Below are positions 48,563 to 62,441 of a DNA stretch of 64,000 bases, in pieces. The stretch's first letter is position 1. The number at the start of each line of letters is the position of its first letter. The notes under the pieces are model-generated. The model searched no databases. It had not been told where the DNA came from and saw only the letters and a list, made by a program, of their open reading frames with translations. The stretch spans positions 2,593,501-2,657,500 of the forward strand of contig CM067528.1 of assembly GCA_034509925.1 (NCBI GenBank), read 5' to 3'. The stretch comes from Hirudinaria manillensis. Lineage: Eukaryota; Annelida; Clitellata; Hirudinida; Hirudinidae. The translations under genes and the position numbers were made by a program.

Positions 48563-50030
48563 AACCTGTATCGATATCATCATCAGCACCCTAACGTCAT
48601 AATGGTATCATCATCATAACCTGTATCGATATCATCATCAGCACCCTAACCTCATGATGGTATCATCATCATCATCATCATCATCATCTTCTTCTTCTTC
48701 TTCTTCATGACATGTGTCGATATCATCATCACCACCAACAGGAGCAGTACCTCCACTCCATCGTCGTCGTCGTCGTCACGTCGTTGCCATGACGACCATT
48801 TGTGGACACCTGCTCCTCTGAAAGGTTGTTAATGCATTTCAATGCGAATGCCTCACGTGACCGATGACGTAACCATACGAGAAGAAGCGACCACAATTAC
48901 GATGGTCGTAGTTTGTGCAAATGCGCCTCAGGCGAGGATGATGATGATGATGATGACGATGATGATGGCGACGATGACGACGACGATGATGGTGATGACG
49001 ATGACGACGACGATGACGTTGACTTTGATGACGTTGATGATGATGCCGGTGTCAATGATGTTGCCTTCATAAAATCGATGACAAATCCATGAGTTAGGCA
49101 CCTCTCTTTTGTCACCTGGAGGAAGGATGGAAAGAAGGAAGGAGGTGAACGAATGAATGAATGAATGAATGAATGAGTGTATGAATGAATGAATGAATGA
49201 ATGACACTGGAATCTTAGAATATTTCGACAGTCAATTTAGAAAAGTCAAAAACTCAGGTAGAATTTTTGATGAGAAAAATTCCATCCGAAGGCATAAGAA
49301 AATTATCGTGATTTTATTTTTTTTTAATTATAGATGCTGTTGTTGCTATTGTTGTTTTGCTCGTTGCCTTCGTTGTTTTGTATTTCGAAGTTTATTTGTT
49401 TGTATGTTTGTATGTATGCATTTTTAGCCGCTTTTAGCTTAGTTATGTAATGATGATAAATTATGAACATTTAAACACGCAGGGCGCGCCCTGACGAATC
49501 GGGCTTCGTTGAGAATCCCACGACTATGCCTACGATATTGTTGTTGTTGTTGCTGCTGCTATTTTATGAATGATGACCTAATCAACAACAATAACAGTGG
49601 CAGTTAGATGGATGCCAGGTAGGCATCATTAGTATGGATTGATTGATCGAATGATTGAACGAATGAGCGAAAGAATGAATGCATGAGTGAACGAATGAAT
49701 GAATGAATGAATTCTTTTTCAAAGACGTGATTTCGATTGATATGGGAGCATACTTCTGAGGTGATATTTGTTGTGTATTCTTTCATCCATCAATTAATCC
49801 TTTCATCAATCCATCCATCCATCCACCCACCCACCCATCCCATCCCTCCGACAGTCCATCTATCCATCCACCTATCCGTCAATCCAAGATCGAATAATTG
49901 ACGTTACTAATTTAAATGGTAAGAAGATTTTTTTTTCTTTGCCTCACACGACGACATAATTATTCGGTTGTCAAGGCAGCGGATATGACAAACAGGACCC
50001 TTTATTAATGATGAAGACCATAGTGATGAT

Positions 50031-50062
<32 letters not shown>

Positions 50063-53000
50063 CGACGATGACGACGACTTTGACGTCCACTTGAGAGCAC
50101 TAAAGGCTGATTGCAATGCGTGGTTTGTTACCAATTTCAGACAATTATTTTCATACACAATGCATCCATTCATCTGGATAATTCACTCGCTCAATCCGTC
50201 CGTCCTTCCATGCACTTTGCATTTAATGCCAAACTGTGCATGCATTCCAAGTCAATGACGAAGCCCTCACCGAGAGGTCAAAGGTCAAGCGGTTTGAGTT
50301 CGTAAAGGTTACGAACCACCGCAGAAAATTTCACGGCGACATTAGAGAGAATTATAAGAGAATATTTTAAGGCAATAATTGCATTTGTTGAAGAAATTCT
50401 TAATAAATTGAGTTTTAATTCGAATTTAATTACTTCCCATGTTTAATTTACTAAGACATTATTCTGAAATATTTAGGCAAATCGATTTCTAGAGATTAAT
50501 AGCATTTCTGTCTTATTGGGTAGAAATTAATTTACGATTTAATGATTTTATCAATGTTATTGTTTACATTGCCAGAGCAGTTGTTGATGCTGTTGTTGTT
50601 GTTGTCGAAACAATTATCAATTGATTAATAATATAAAAATAAATACATTTTTAATCGTAAATATTCGTATTTAATGAAAAAAAACCGACCTAAAGTCAAT
50701 CGTATTAGCACGAGGCCTAAGAATAAGTGGATGTACAATGTACAATCATGGCTTAAAAGGCTCCAAATTAGCAATACTTAGAGGAAGGCAGAAGCACTTG
50801 AAATGATTTAGAATTACTGACAAGTAGGCAGAAATACTCGACAGGACTGAGAAATACCGAGAGAAACTCGAGAGGACAGAGAGATCCATCCAGCACTCCA
50901 TCCATCAATCCATCCAACATTCCATGTCATGCATATAAAACAAGGGATTCTCCCACGCAAATTCCAAATGGATGGAATTTTCAAATTTGGCGCTCAAAAC
51001 GCAGAATGGTGACGTCGCCAATCAAATCCAGATGTAGTCGAACACGTCATCATAGAAATTGCGGGAAAATTATTATTATTTTTTTTTTTTTTGAAATAAA
51101 GTTTTAAATAAATATTTTATTGTAAATAAAAATTATTTTATTTTTTCAATTTACAGAAAAAAATAATTTATTTGTTTTAAATATTTATCAACGATGTGGC
51201 CTAAACTCGACTTTGAATTTCCGTTAGCAGTGAATTCGATTTTCATTTCCAAATTTTGGGAACAAATGTAAATTTGTTGATATTCATTTTTCAAAAAAAG
51301 GTAAAAAATGTACAAAATGGTAACTTTTACGTTAATTAAAAATATTCCAAGTTGAACTTGAGCGACCTCTTCAGGGTCAAAGTTCATTCGTTGACCTCTG
51401 TTGTTCTCGGTCGTACCCAGGTGTTTACCATTTCAATCCTTAACCCGATTACCTGGCATCCACTTGCACCTTTCAATCACTCATCAACCCAATCGTCAGT
51501 CCATTCAACTAGCAACTGGCCAATCAATCAAGGCATTTGATTGCCAATCATTTCCTGAGCGTCTGGCTGTCATCATCACCGACACCATTTCGCCATCGTT
51601 ATCATCATCACCGTATCATCATCATCGTCGTCGTCGTCATCATCACCATCACGGATAGTCGTGCACTCATAGACTCTCATTTGTAATTTCTCGTTGATTC
51701 CCGAATTCAACGGTTGACAGTTGAGGATTCAATTCTCGGTTGAATTTTAAAATTTGCACTCTACGACTCGAATGGAGTTTGTTTTTCATCTCCTCCTCAA
51801 TCAATTGAACAAAGATGGCGTCCGGGATCGAGACACGACGTTGAATTTGCCGAACGAATTAATATTTATTTATTTATTTATTGCCACGAATCGTCTGGTG
51901 AAAGTTGAATGTTCGTTTCGAAAGATGATTTCGACGTGAGACTATGTCGGGATGAAATCGTAAAAAAAAGTCTCCACCTGCCTGGAAAGTTCAGACGAGG
52001 ATTCTGAAGTGGAAAAGAGAGTCTGAAAGTGAAGCAAAATCGTGGCACATCAACCAAGTATCAATTGATCGGTGGATCACTCAACTCCGCCGAGAACCAA
52101 GCACCAGATACGGGGCTCGATTTACGAATCGAAAAGAGGTTCTAAAAACTCCAAGCAATAACCGATCCAGGAGTGAAAAAAAAAAATTGATGACTGATGC
52201 CGGCAAATGGCGAGATCGAAGCTTTCATCTGAAGTTAGAAAGCCGAAGTTTTGCTTTCGCGAGAGAACAAGATGAACTTCTTCCGCCACGGACTTGTAAA
52301 CAGCAGACGATGAATGAACCGAAAAATGTCTGCCATTTTTTAACGGTACATCCGTTCAAATGCTCGTTTTCCGTTCGCAATAGATTTCATTTTGTACCGG
52401 TTTCTTTCTTTCTTGTTTAAGAAATGACAATGTCGTTGAATTTCAAATCAGAGTTAATTCTATGAACGAGTAAATGTTATTCAAAACATCGTTTAACGTC
52501 GGAGACGCGAAATCCCCGTCGCCATCTTGCAAGCCAAACGAGAGACGTAAACATCACGTCCAATAGGCCATTAATCTGTCTCCGCTTCGCTTCTAAAATC
52601 AATTTATTTTTTTTTTTTGCCGATTTAATTTGATTTTTTAATTTTTTAGTTTTAAATTTTATTTTATTTTATTTTTACTCGAATTCGTTCGATTCGAATA
52701 TTTCTCCGAAGTTGTTTTCACTTTGCTAGGTAGGCTGAGAACCATCAATCAGCGCTCATCGTATCGATAATGCCAAACAATGCTGGACGTAAATTATTGC
52801 ATTTATCAATATTGCCAATTATTATAATCGATGGATTGCGCAGTCTAAAGTCGGACAAACGTCGAGATATGGAAATTGATAACCGGATTGGATAGGACTC
52901 CATGCATTGGATGGAACGTTCATGCTAACTCCGAGCATTAAATTTGTCCTCGCATCAGAATCTCCATCGTGTTCTCCAATTACTTGAACGTCGCCGTAAT

Positions 53001-53938
53001 TTCTACAACATAGATTCACCATCCATCTGAGTTCCACCCTCTTGGTAGATCACGAGATCCATGTACCATCCATATACCCCGAAAGCGTTCAGCACCTCTG
53101 CCACCCTCAGGCGTTTCACAACACCGAGGGCTTTCACAGTTTTCATGTTCGACCTCTTGCCTTCCCCCTTTTACAGGGAGAGGTTACTTCGTGCAAATGA
53201 AAACGAATTCCCTTCGAAATCGTACAAAATAACTCCGATTGTTTCAGTCCATTCAATCCGGCGATTCGTTCGTGACGTCTGCTTGAACAAAAAAATCCGG
53301 AAAGGATTTTGAAACTGGAAAGGGTGAGAAATCCCGGAGCCGGAAAGAATGTCGATTGGATGGGATGGAAAAGGCGCTTGAAAGTAGCAGACGTTTCGTG
53401 GAAAATGTTTGAAAAATTGAATAGCCGTAAACAAGTTTATATCATTAATTAGTCAAAAAGTACTTTCAATCACATGCTAAACTTTTAATCGGTGGGCACA
53501 ACGACAACTTTAAATCCAGGAACGTAGAGAAAAGAACATATATATATATATATATAAATAAAGGTCTTTGTACACACAATCGTTCGTCTCTGTATCTCCG
53601 CTCGTATCTCTCGCTTCTCCTTCGTTAAAACCTGGCTTTTAGCGAGGCCGGATGACGATTCCTATGACGTGGAAAGAGCGATGCATTCCTCAAATCCCTT
53701 GCAAATTTCGACCAGACATTTTAATCAATCCGCCGAGCGTCTGCAACTTTTGCGCGGGAAAAAGTTTTCAGTGAATCAAAAAACATTTTTTTTTCCTCTC
53801 CGCGTTCCTCGTTTGCTCCATCTTTTCCAGCAAAAAAAGAAGAAGCAGATTGCTTTGCAAACACTGCAGCCTGGCTTTTTGCTTCGCCGGACAAACGAAC
53901 TGGTCATATATTATTATTATTATTATTTTTTGTCATAC

Positions 53939-53984
<46 letters not shown>

Positions 53985-54393
53985 GTTGTCGTCGTCGTTG
54001 AATTTGTTGTGAAAAGTATTCTTTAAAAATGCCAATTCATAATTTCTTAATAATAATAATTATTATTATTATCCGTTCAAATTTAGAGACCGAATGGCAG
54101 AGTAGAGCAGGCTTAGAATTAAAAATTAAAAATTGTAACTTAATAAGACCATTCAATTAATGCGTACCACCGGCGTAAGAATACACGAGCCTGTGTTTTC
54201 GATGGGCGTAGGTTTTACGACCGCAGAGCGCACGGATCGCTCCGCGGGTTGGAAAACAACGCAGGGGGAAAAGTAAATTTAATCACGGATAAAATTTTAT
54301 GGAAAACAAATCTATGGGTCTCCATGGAAACGCGCTGCCCTCAGGATTGGTGTACCGGGTAGTGACGTCACAGTTCGGGTACACGGAGGGAGG

Positions 54394-54462
<69 letters not shown>

Positions 54463-56436
54463 TAGCGCCAAGTTTTAGTTACAAGTGTACACTGTACAGA
54501 TAGTACAAAATGCGCCGTTTATTATGAACAATATTTTCTTAGATATTATTGTAATATGATGAATAATTTTATTATAATAACGATAACAATATTAATAATA
54601 ATAATAATAATTTCTTATTGCATATAATAATTACATAAAATCACGTGATGTACTTTTAAACTAAAAAATAATGATATCGCCATTTTGTAGCCCGCAGGGG
54701 TTGCTTGGCAACGAGAGATTGGAAGGTCGAGGCCAGCAGGATGATTTATAATTAAGAATATTTGTTTTTATTTTTAAATTTATAAATCAGAGAATAATTC
54801 CTGAACGAAACGTATTCAAACGATAAAAATATTAACAAAAATGAAATTAAAATACGTCAAATAAGGGCGTAATAAATTGTAATCGATTGCACCGATTGGT
54901 TAAGATATATGAAGGTCGGGTCAAAGTTCAAAACAAACAAAGTTTAATTGAAAATCGTTTTAAAGAATTAAAATGGCTCTCAAAACACGACCTGTTGTGA
55001 ATTCTAAAAATAATTCAAGAAGGTTCAGTTCTTATCTCGTGGAGTTCCAGTGCTACGCTTTTGGGGATTAGGCGAGCTGCTACTAGTCGATTGGAATTGC
55101 GAGGGTCTTGTGGTTGGTTGGTGTAGTTGGTGTGGTTGTTGTAGTTAGTGTGGTTGGTGTAGTTGGTGTGGTTGTTGTAGTTAGTGTGGCTGGTTTGATT
55201 GGTGTAGTTAGTGTGGTTGTTGTAGTTAGTGTGGTTGGTGTGTTTGGTGTGGTTCGTGTGGTTGGTGTAGTTAGTGTTGTTGGTGTAGTTGGTATGGTTG
55301 GTGTAGTTGGCGTGGTTGGTGTGGCTGGTGTAGTTAGTGTGGTTGGTGTAGTTAGTGTGGTTGTTGTAGTTAGTGTGGTTGGTGTGTTTGGTGTGGTTCG
55401 TGTGGTTGGTGTAGTTAGTGTTGTTGGTGTGGCTGGTATGGTTGGTGTAGTTGGCGTGGTTGGTGTGGCTGGTGCAGTTAGTGTGGTTGGTGTAGTTGGT
55501 ATGGTTGGTGTGGTTGGTGTTATAGGGGACGGTCGTGAAAGACGATATCACACAGATGATGTTGATGCTGTCGAAGATAATGATGAAGACAAAGACCATG
55601 ATGATCGAGATGACGACGACGACGACGATGAGGAGGAGGAGGGGTCTTGACGATGATTATGATATTTTAAAGATAAAATGATTTTTTTTTACGAAGATGC
55701 AACAGAGTTCCACATGAATATTTGCAGGATGAGTTCCAGTGGAAAATGTCTTCCAACATTCCATTTAAAATCTTTAATTAAAATTTTTAATTTAATTTTT
55801 TAAAAATAATAAATAATTTAATCTCATGATTTCAAATTATAATGTTTCTAATTCATTCCTCCATCTTCCGTCCGTCCGTCCGTCCATCCATCTTTTTTAT
55901 TTTATTTATTTATTTATTTTCTTTTTGGCGGGAAACCTTTCAATAATTTACTCTGCTGAATTTTTCATTCACCAGACGTTATTTTTTTTTTTACTGGAAT
56001 TTTCAGAAGAACTTTGACAAAGTAAATGCGGAGAGATGTCGAGTGTCTGGTGAGGGTTGGAATTTGGGGGATTGGCGGGTTGGTGTGGGAGGTGGCATAG
56101 CAGAGGGGATTGGATTGGATTGGTTGGGTGTGATGAAATGAGTTACCAGGCAATCATTGTTTTTCCATCCCTCGATCCATCTTACCATCCGTCCGTCTTT
56201 CCATCTATCCATCCATCCTTCTACCCGTCCGTTCATCCGTCCGTCTTTCCATCTATCCACCCATCCTTCTACCCGTCCGTTCATCCATCCCTCCGTCCAT
56301 CCCTCTCATGCATCCATACATTCATTCATCTATTCCTCCCGCTATCCCAGATTCCCTGAGAAAATGTGGAAATCAATTCGAGTTAAAATCTTTCACGGCA
56401 ACTGCACGTCGTGGATAAAAACTGAACAAAATTCTC

Positions 56437-56498
<62 letters not shown>

Positions 56499-56530
56499 GT
56501 AATAATAATAGTAATAATAACAATAATAAC

Positions 56531-56562
<32 letters not shown>

Positions 56563-57573
56563 TATTATTATATTATTGTTTCTAGCATTGTTATCATTGT
56601 TCTTGTTGACATACAACAACAACAACAACAACAACAACATCATCCATCAATTATGCTCCTCCTCACATTCCGCATTCTTTCCTTCCGGCAGCCATTTTTT
56701 TTTGCAGACGATTCCTGTTTGCAACATGTGACCATCTCTTTTGGCGGGTTTTTTCCCTTCAGCTCGTTAGGTCGTCTGCTGATTAATATTAATAATAGCT
56801 TAATTAATATTCACGACAGCACTAGTTAATATTAATCAGTTAATTAATTATTCATGAAAAGCACTCATTCGTTTATTCTTTCAGCCTTCTTATATTTATA
56901 TTTATATTAATAATATCCATACTAATATTATGTAAATTGAAGCATAATTAGTATCATATCATGACCCATTTTGATATGTAGTAAAGCATATGTTTTGAGT
57001 CCTAATTAGACAATGATGACGATGATGACGATGATGACGATAATGATGATGGTGATGGTGATGATGACTTAGAGTTAGAAATAATCTTTTATCTTAAAAT
57101 ACATGTGTGTTTTTCCAGAAAAAAAAATAGAATTTGGTTTAAATGCTTCAATTCAAACAATCACAGATCTCTCCTTGTCGTAAATACTCATTCACCCATT
57201 CATTTAGTCACTCGCTCACTCATTCATTCACTCATCAGCCAGATTAAGGGTAAACTAACAAACATACACACAAGAGCACAAAACTATAACATCAACCACG
57301 TCGACGACGACAACGACGACGACAACAACAGCAGCAACAATAACCAACAAACACACGATTTATCAAAAGTGATACAACAATAATTTTTCTCTCGTGTGTC
57401 CTATCAGGCTGCTCACAAACTCTGGACGTGTTCCCTGTTGATTCCCCACTTCTCCAACGACACCCGAGTACCCGGCTGTCCCCACTACGAACAGATCGTG
57501 GAGAACAGGTGCCCCTACCTCTGGCCACACGCCAACAACCAGTACGCTGGAGAGGCCATGTTCCAGTCTAAAA
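43346..57573 (+). CDS. FAM155: NALCN-channel auxiliary factor, FAM155/NALF type (3' incomplete)
   Basis: Exon 1 is 43346-45145 (600 codons, phase 0, donor GTGAGG). Exon 2 is 57408-57573 (55 codons, acceptor CTATCAG, donor GTCAGT, phase 1). The remainder is not found and probably lies right of the window. FAM155/NALF proteins help fold and traffic the NALCN sodium-leak channel and cap it outside the membrane. Seen here: a basic N-terminus, one hydrophobic segment (134-153, [20 protein letters not shown]), a long disordered region with poly-Gln/Pro (405-424), and a Cys-rich domain from Cys512. Domain matches include [30 protein letters not shown] and [10 protein letters not shown] followed by YAGEAMF. 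Human FAM155A has the same order: hydrophobic segment, poly-Gln, Cys-rich domain. GTG at 43322 extends the frame, but the first ATG is at 43346. Confidence 0.72.
45790..45876. repeat. (ATT)n microsatellite
   Basis: About 29 ATT units within the FAM155-type intron. Confidence 0.93.
48470..48740. repeat. Tandem repeat of about 55-100 bp units with embedded (ATC)n
   Basis: Units beginning ATAACCTGTATCGATATCATC and containing ACC/CTCATGATGGTATC recur at about 48476, 48561, 48616 and 48706. Embedded ATC runs (for example 48520-48561) have expanded to different lengths. Confidence 0.8.
54363..54460. repeat. CRE palindrome followed by GGGA/GA tract
   Basis: TGACGTCA (54363-54370) is a perfect cAMP-response-element palindrome. 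It is followed by GGGA units (about 54385-54399) and about 30 GA dinucleotides to 54460, inside the FAM155-type intron. GA tracts can bind GAGA-type factors and form triplex DNA. A regulatory role is inference only. Confidence 0.6.
55108..55525. repeat. 9-bp minisatellite with 144-bp higher-order period
   Basis: Variants of GTTGGTGTA / GTTAGTGTG are repeated throughout. A block starting GGTTGTTGTAG at 55215 recurs at 55359, exactly 144 bp (16 units) later, with the same order of variants. Both strands stay open (Val-Gly on plus, Asn-Thr-His on minus), but the period being a multiple of three explains this. Confidence 0.9.
56441..56565. repeat. (AAT)n microsatellite with AAC interruptions
   Basis: About 40 units within the FAM155-type intron. 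Confidence 0.9.
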
Positions 57574-59896
57574 GTCAGTATTATCTTGGTTTTTCCTTTT
57601 ATTATTATTATTTTAAATTATTTGTCTCTTGGAAAGTTGTTGTTGTTGCCGTTGCTAACATCGTAAAGAAAAATTATAATAGTAATAATAATAATAATGA
57701 TTTGATTAAAACGTGAAAGTTATAATAATTAAAATAATATTCTAAGATTATCATATAAGTTATAATAATATCGCATAATTTCTTAATGTTTTTAATATTA
57801 TTACATAATTTCAAATTGTTAATTAATGATGTTATTACAGTTATAACTATTATTATTATTTCAAATTTACAAACTGTCCGACCCAAGCTCGGGATTAAGG
57901 TGAACTCTTTTTGGAATAATTTTAATTCGATTTTAGAGCATTCTGCAAGAAAAAGAGGGGAAATTATGTTCGTAATTAATCTGATAATCAGCATTACACA
58001 CACGTGCAAGAGCACACATGGACATCGATAAAATTCGCGCCCTCTTTGGCAGACGACTTAAAGGGCCGTGAAATAAACTTTAGAATTACTTCCGAAAGCA
58101 TCATTAAATATTTATGGACTATAATTTAAACCGTGCCATTTGTTAGTGAATCAGAAATAATTTATTCACGGCTATTTATACCTTCGTTACTGATTGGACG
58201 TCGGATAATTTATGCATGTAATAAGCGACGGTATTCTGACACCCAGTAATCCAGAATCTTTCGGAACGAAATTTGAATTTTTTAATTTATTTTCAAATTT
58301 AATAGAAAAAAATGGACCAATTATTATTTGCAATTTGTTAAATTAATCCAGGCGCCTTATTATGAATATTCATGACTATGTTAATAAGCGATGTCAATAA
58401 ATATTTATTAGTAATTCTTATCAACTATATTAATAAATATAACAATTCGTATTGCTAATATTTATCATAATATCCATTAATATCTTTGAATTTTAAATTT
58501 TGTTAAAATCAAATGTTCTCATCATATAACAATTAATATTAGTAACATTTATAATAACATTAATAATAATAACAATAATAATAATAATAATAATAATAAT
58601 ATGGACGAGTTTGTACAAGAATAATAATAATAATAATAATGTAATAAAGCTATATTAGTCACAATAATAATACTCATTAGTATTTTAAATTTTACCAATT
58701 ATTTTTAAAAATATGTTCCCATCTTAAATTAACGGAAAACCCCCAAGAAATCAAACGGATTGTTTTACGTTTCAGGATTCTATTCCAGTTTAAATTTAAA
58801 CTTTTTTCGAATTTATTTCTATTTATTTATTTATTTAAATTTTATTTTTTAAATTTAAAAAAAAAAAAACTAAAAGAGAAGTTAAACAAATGCATGCATT
58901 TTCTCGAAAGTCAATCGAGCGGAACTCGCTTCTTCCAGGTGGAGTCTGTGTTTAAAAATTGTTTCCAACCTATTTTTTTATCAATATCTCAGCTACGTGA
59001 CTTCTGGATATATCTGAATGACAGCAGCAACAACAACAACAACGACAACAACAACGACAACGACAATTAATAATAACATATAAATATATTTATTAATCAG
59101 ACAAACTATTTTAATCTTCTGATAGACGTGATATAAGACGTTCTTATATGATGGACGGCAATGATACCACAAGAATTAAACGATAACAAATTGACTATTT
59201 TTTTCCATTTAATTGTGAAAATCGCGTTAAAAATGTTTACAAAAACCAATGACAACCCCACTCAGCCCCCTAAAGTTCATACAGAGGTCAACACAATACC
59301 CTCCAACACCTGACTAAAAAAATAAACAAGTTTTTTTTTGGAAAAACAAAAGGAAAATCAAAATTTCCATAAAAATTCAAAGTTGCTTCTTCTTCTCCTG
59401 AAATGCATGTCTGGGAAGTGGCAGTTCAAGTCTCGTTAGATCCGTGAACCACGGAGCAGCTGTGGTGTGGAAAGACATGGAAGAAGAGCAGAGCAATGCT
59501 TGTATACCTTGTGAATTGTGTATCCAGTGAATTGTGAATCCTGTGAATTTTGTTTCCTGTGAATTGTGCTTGTGTGTCGTTGCTGGCAAGAAAAAAACTG
59601 AAATTAAGATGTCACATACTTAATTGCGGTGTTCAGATTTCTTTTTATTTTTCATACCTTTTAAATTATATAATATTATATTTATACCTTATATTATATT
59701 ATAAAAAATGATCATTAATATATTTATATAAATATATTTTTAATATATTTTAAAAGTATTTATTTATTTTATCACAAAAAAAAATAATTGCGAAACCAGA
59801 AATTCTGAGGGATTGATGGCTTAGGACTGTTTTCAATCTTTGTTTCTATCGATTACACGGGTCTTTGTTTGTACCTTATATTTTAAATATAATACG

Positions 59897-59930
<34 letters not shown>

Positions 59931-60426
59931 TAAACTAGTGCCCAGAACAGAAATTAGATTGAACAAAGTTTAATTTAATTATTTTAATTTATTTATTTAC
60001 ACTAAAATAAAATGACTCTTCGAGGGACAACCTCCCCAATTGCACCCAAACTCCCCTCGGCCACCCACACCTGCTCAGTCGTTCTGACAGCTGACGAAGT
60101 TGAATTAATTTCATCGAATCGATTTCTTAATTGAAATCCACTCGACGTACAAAAATTTCAAATACCACCTCGAGTTGTACAACGCTGAAAGATGATGACG
60201 ATGATGACGACGATGATGATAATGATGATGATGGCGAAGATGATGACGACGATGACACGGATATCTCTGACTAATTATTACGTGATCGTATCAAGACGTA
60301 TTATTAACAAGCTACTAGGATTAATAACTTTTTATTACGAATGCATCCAATAAATTCAAAATGAATGTGATTGCTGCAACGGTAACCATGGTTACAATTA
60401 CAAGACGAGTTGCTGACAGTCGTAAT

Positions 60427-60631
60427 CAATAAATAAATAAATAAATAATATAATATAATATAATATAATATAATATAATATAATATAATATAATATAATA
60501 TAATATAATATAATATAATATAATATAATATAATATAATATAATATAATATAATATAATATAATATAATATAATATAATATAATATAATATAATATAATA
60601 TAATATAATATAATATAATATAATATAATAC
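60427..60631. repeat. (AAAT)n passing into (ATAAT)n pentanucleotide array
   Basis: About five AAAT units followed by about 36 nearly perfect ATAAT units. The Tyr-Ile-Ile-Leu frames are artefacts. Confidence 0.95.
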
Positions 60632-61716
60632 AACAAAATATAATTGCAATACTATGCCATTTATAATAGCATCCATGCTGTTTATATATTGTTTATATCA
60701 CTTTGTATAATCCATATAATATAATAAACCCTTTTGTTGATCAAATTGATACCAGTATAATACGAGGTTGTTACGTTTTGAGGAGTTTAATGATTTATTT
60801 TTTGTTTTTTATTAACTTAAATTCAAATTTAAACATAATTCCAATCAAAATGAATCTGAAATTGAATCTCAAGACGTACGATTATTATTTTATTCCGAAT
60901 TTAAAGGATTAAAAATTAAAAATAAGAAGAAATGAAAGAGGAGGAGGAGGAGGAGGAGGATGGAAAACATGAAACCACGGAAACGTGCAAAAACGTGAAA
61001 GCATTAAAAGTCAGAGACGCGTCGTGGCAGGGAAACTTCGGGTTTGAGACTCCAGCAACGACCGACGAAGCAGACACGAATGCGGATCATTTTACGTCGT
61101 GAAATGGACTCATAAACCGGAGAAAGCAATTTGTTTGCTCGCAACATGATGGCAGGCAGATCGTAAGGAACAAAATGGCCGACGTCACGTGACACGGGAT
61201 CGATCGCCGCACGACGGTTGGTTAAGGAGGCGTCAGAAAGCGCGAGGGGTTAGGGTGTAATTAAGGGACCCTTCATTGCCCTCCAAATGACCCGACCAGG
61301 CATTTCCGGGTGGAAATGTTCCATGGCTCTGAGTGGATGCATTTTATTGCCTTACGATGCTTTCAAGAGTCCAATTCATCATTTCACTTCTTAAATTCGA
61401 CTTTCGCTTTTAAATTTAAAGAAATTAAAAAGTTTTTTTTTTCTTTTTATGTGAAATTATTCACGTCTGAAAGTATTTATTTGTGCTTTTAGTTGAATAT
61501 TTGATAATATTAATAAGAGTCGGTCGGAGATTAAATGAAGCTTTTGAGCGATAAAAAGGAATGGAATTGGTCAAGGTTGGTAAGAAAGTAAAATGATGTT
61601 CCTCCTTTGGAATTGAGTTTCCACATGAATAATGCACTTTTGATTATTGCAAATTATGGAACAATAAAAATATCCATAAAATTTCATTCAGTCCCTTGCG
61701 AGATAATAACCAAAAA

Positions 61717-62441
61717 GTGAGTGAGTGAGTGAGTGAGTGAGTGAGTGAGTGAGTGAGTGAGTGAGTGAGTGAGTGAGTGAGTGAGTGAGTGAGTGAGTGA
61801 GTGAGTGAGTGAGTGAGTGAGTGAGTGAGTGAGTGAGTGAGTGAGTGAGTGAGTGAGTGAGTGAGTGAGTGAGTGAGTGAGTGAGTGAGTGAGTGAGTGA
61901 GTGAGTGAGTGAGTGAGTGAGTGAGTGACGTGAGTGAGTGAGTGAGTGAGTGAGTGAGTGAGTGAGTGAGTGAGTGAGTGAGTGAGTGAGTGAGTGAGTG
62001 AGTGAGTGAGTGAGTGAGTGAGTGAGTGAGTGAGTGAGTGAGTGAGTGAGTGAGTGAGTGAGTGAGTGAGTGAGTGAGTGAGTGAGTGAGTGAGTGAGTG
62101 AGTGAGTGAGTGAGTGAGTGAGTGAGTGAGTGAGTGAGTGAGTGAGTGAGTGAGTGAGTGAGTGAGTGAGTGAGTGAGTGAGTGAGTGAGTGAGTGAGTG
62201 AGTGAGTGAGTGAGTGAGTGAGTGAGTGAGTGAGTGAGTGAGTGAGTGAGTGAGTGAGTGAGTGAGTGAGTGAGTGAGTGAGTGAGTGAGTGAGTGAGTG
62301 AGTGAGTGAGTGAGTGAGTGAGTGAGTGAGTGAGTGAGTGAGTGAGTGAGTGAGTGAGTGAGTGAGTGAGTGAGTGAGTGAGTGAGTGAGTGAGTGAGTG
62401 AGTGAGTGAGTGAGTGAGTGAGTGAGTGAGCGAGTGAGTGA
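61717..62441. repeat. (GTGA)n tetranucleotide array, about 725 bp
   Basis: About 180 units with one extra base near 61929 and a substitution near 62431. It is the longest array in the window. The four-base period without stops produces frames above 300 codons on the minus strand (Thr-His-Ser-Leu), which are not proteins. Confidence 0.98.

Larger units (their letters stand above)
45146..57407. other. 12.3 kb intron of the FAM155-type gene, repeat-rich
   Basis: No exon-like sequence was recognised between the two exons. It is filled with microsatellites: CA 45557-45575, ATT 45790-45876, GTGA/GGTGA 47228-47320, GAAT 49149-49203, TAT 53911-53986, AAT 56441-56565, AAC 56616-56640, GATGAC 57012-57066, plus the larger repeats listed separately. 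A 48-bp CCGTCCGTCTTTCC-containing unit occurs twice at 56189-56286. Confidence 0.65.

Noticed and set aside
52187-52420. 77-codon plus-strand frame in the FAM155-type intron
   Set aside because: No similarity recognised, no splice sites in suitable positions, and length expected by chance.
55015-55599. 194-codon minus-strand frame rich in Asn-Thr-His
   Set aside because: It is the 9-bp minisatellite read in frame, inside the intron of the FAM155-type gene; no domain or splice support.
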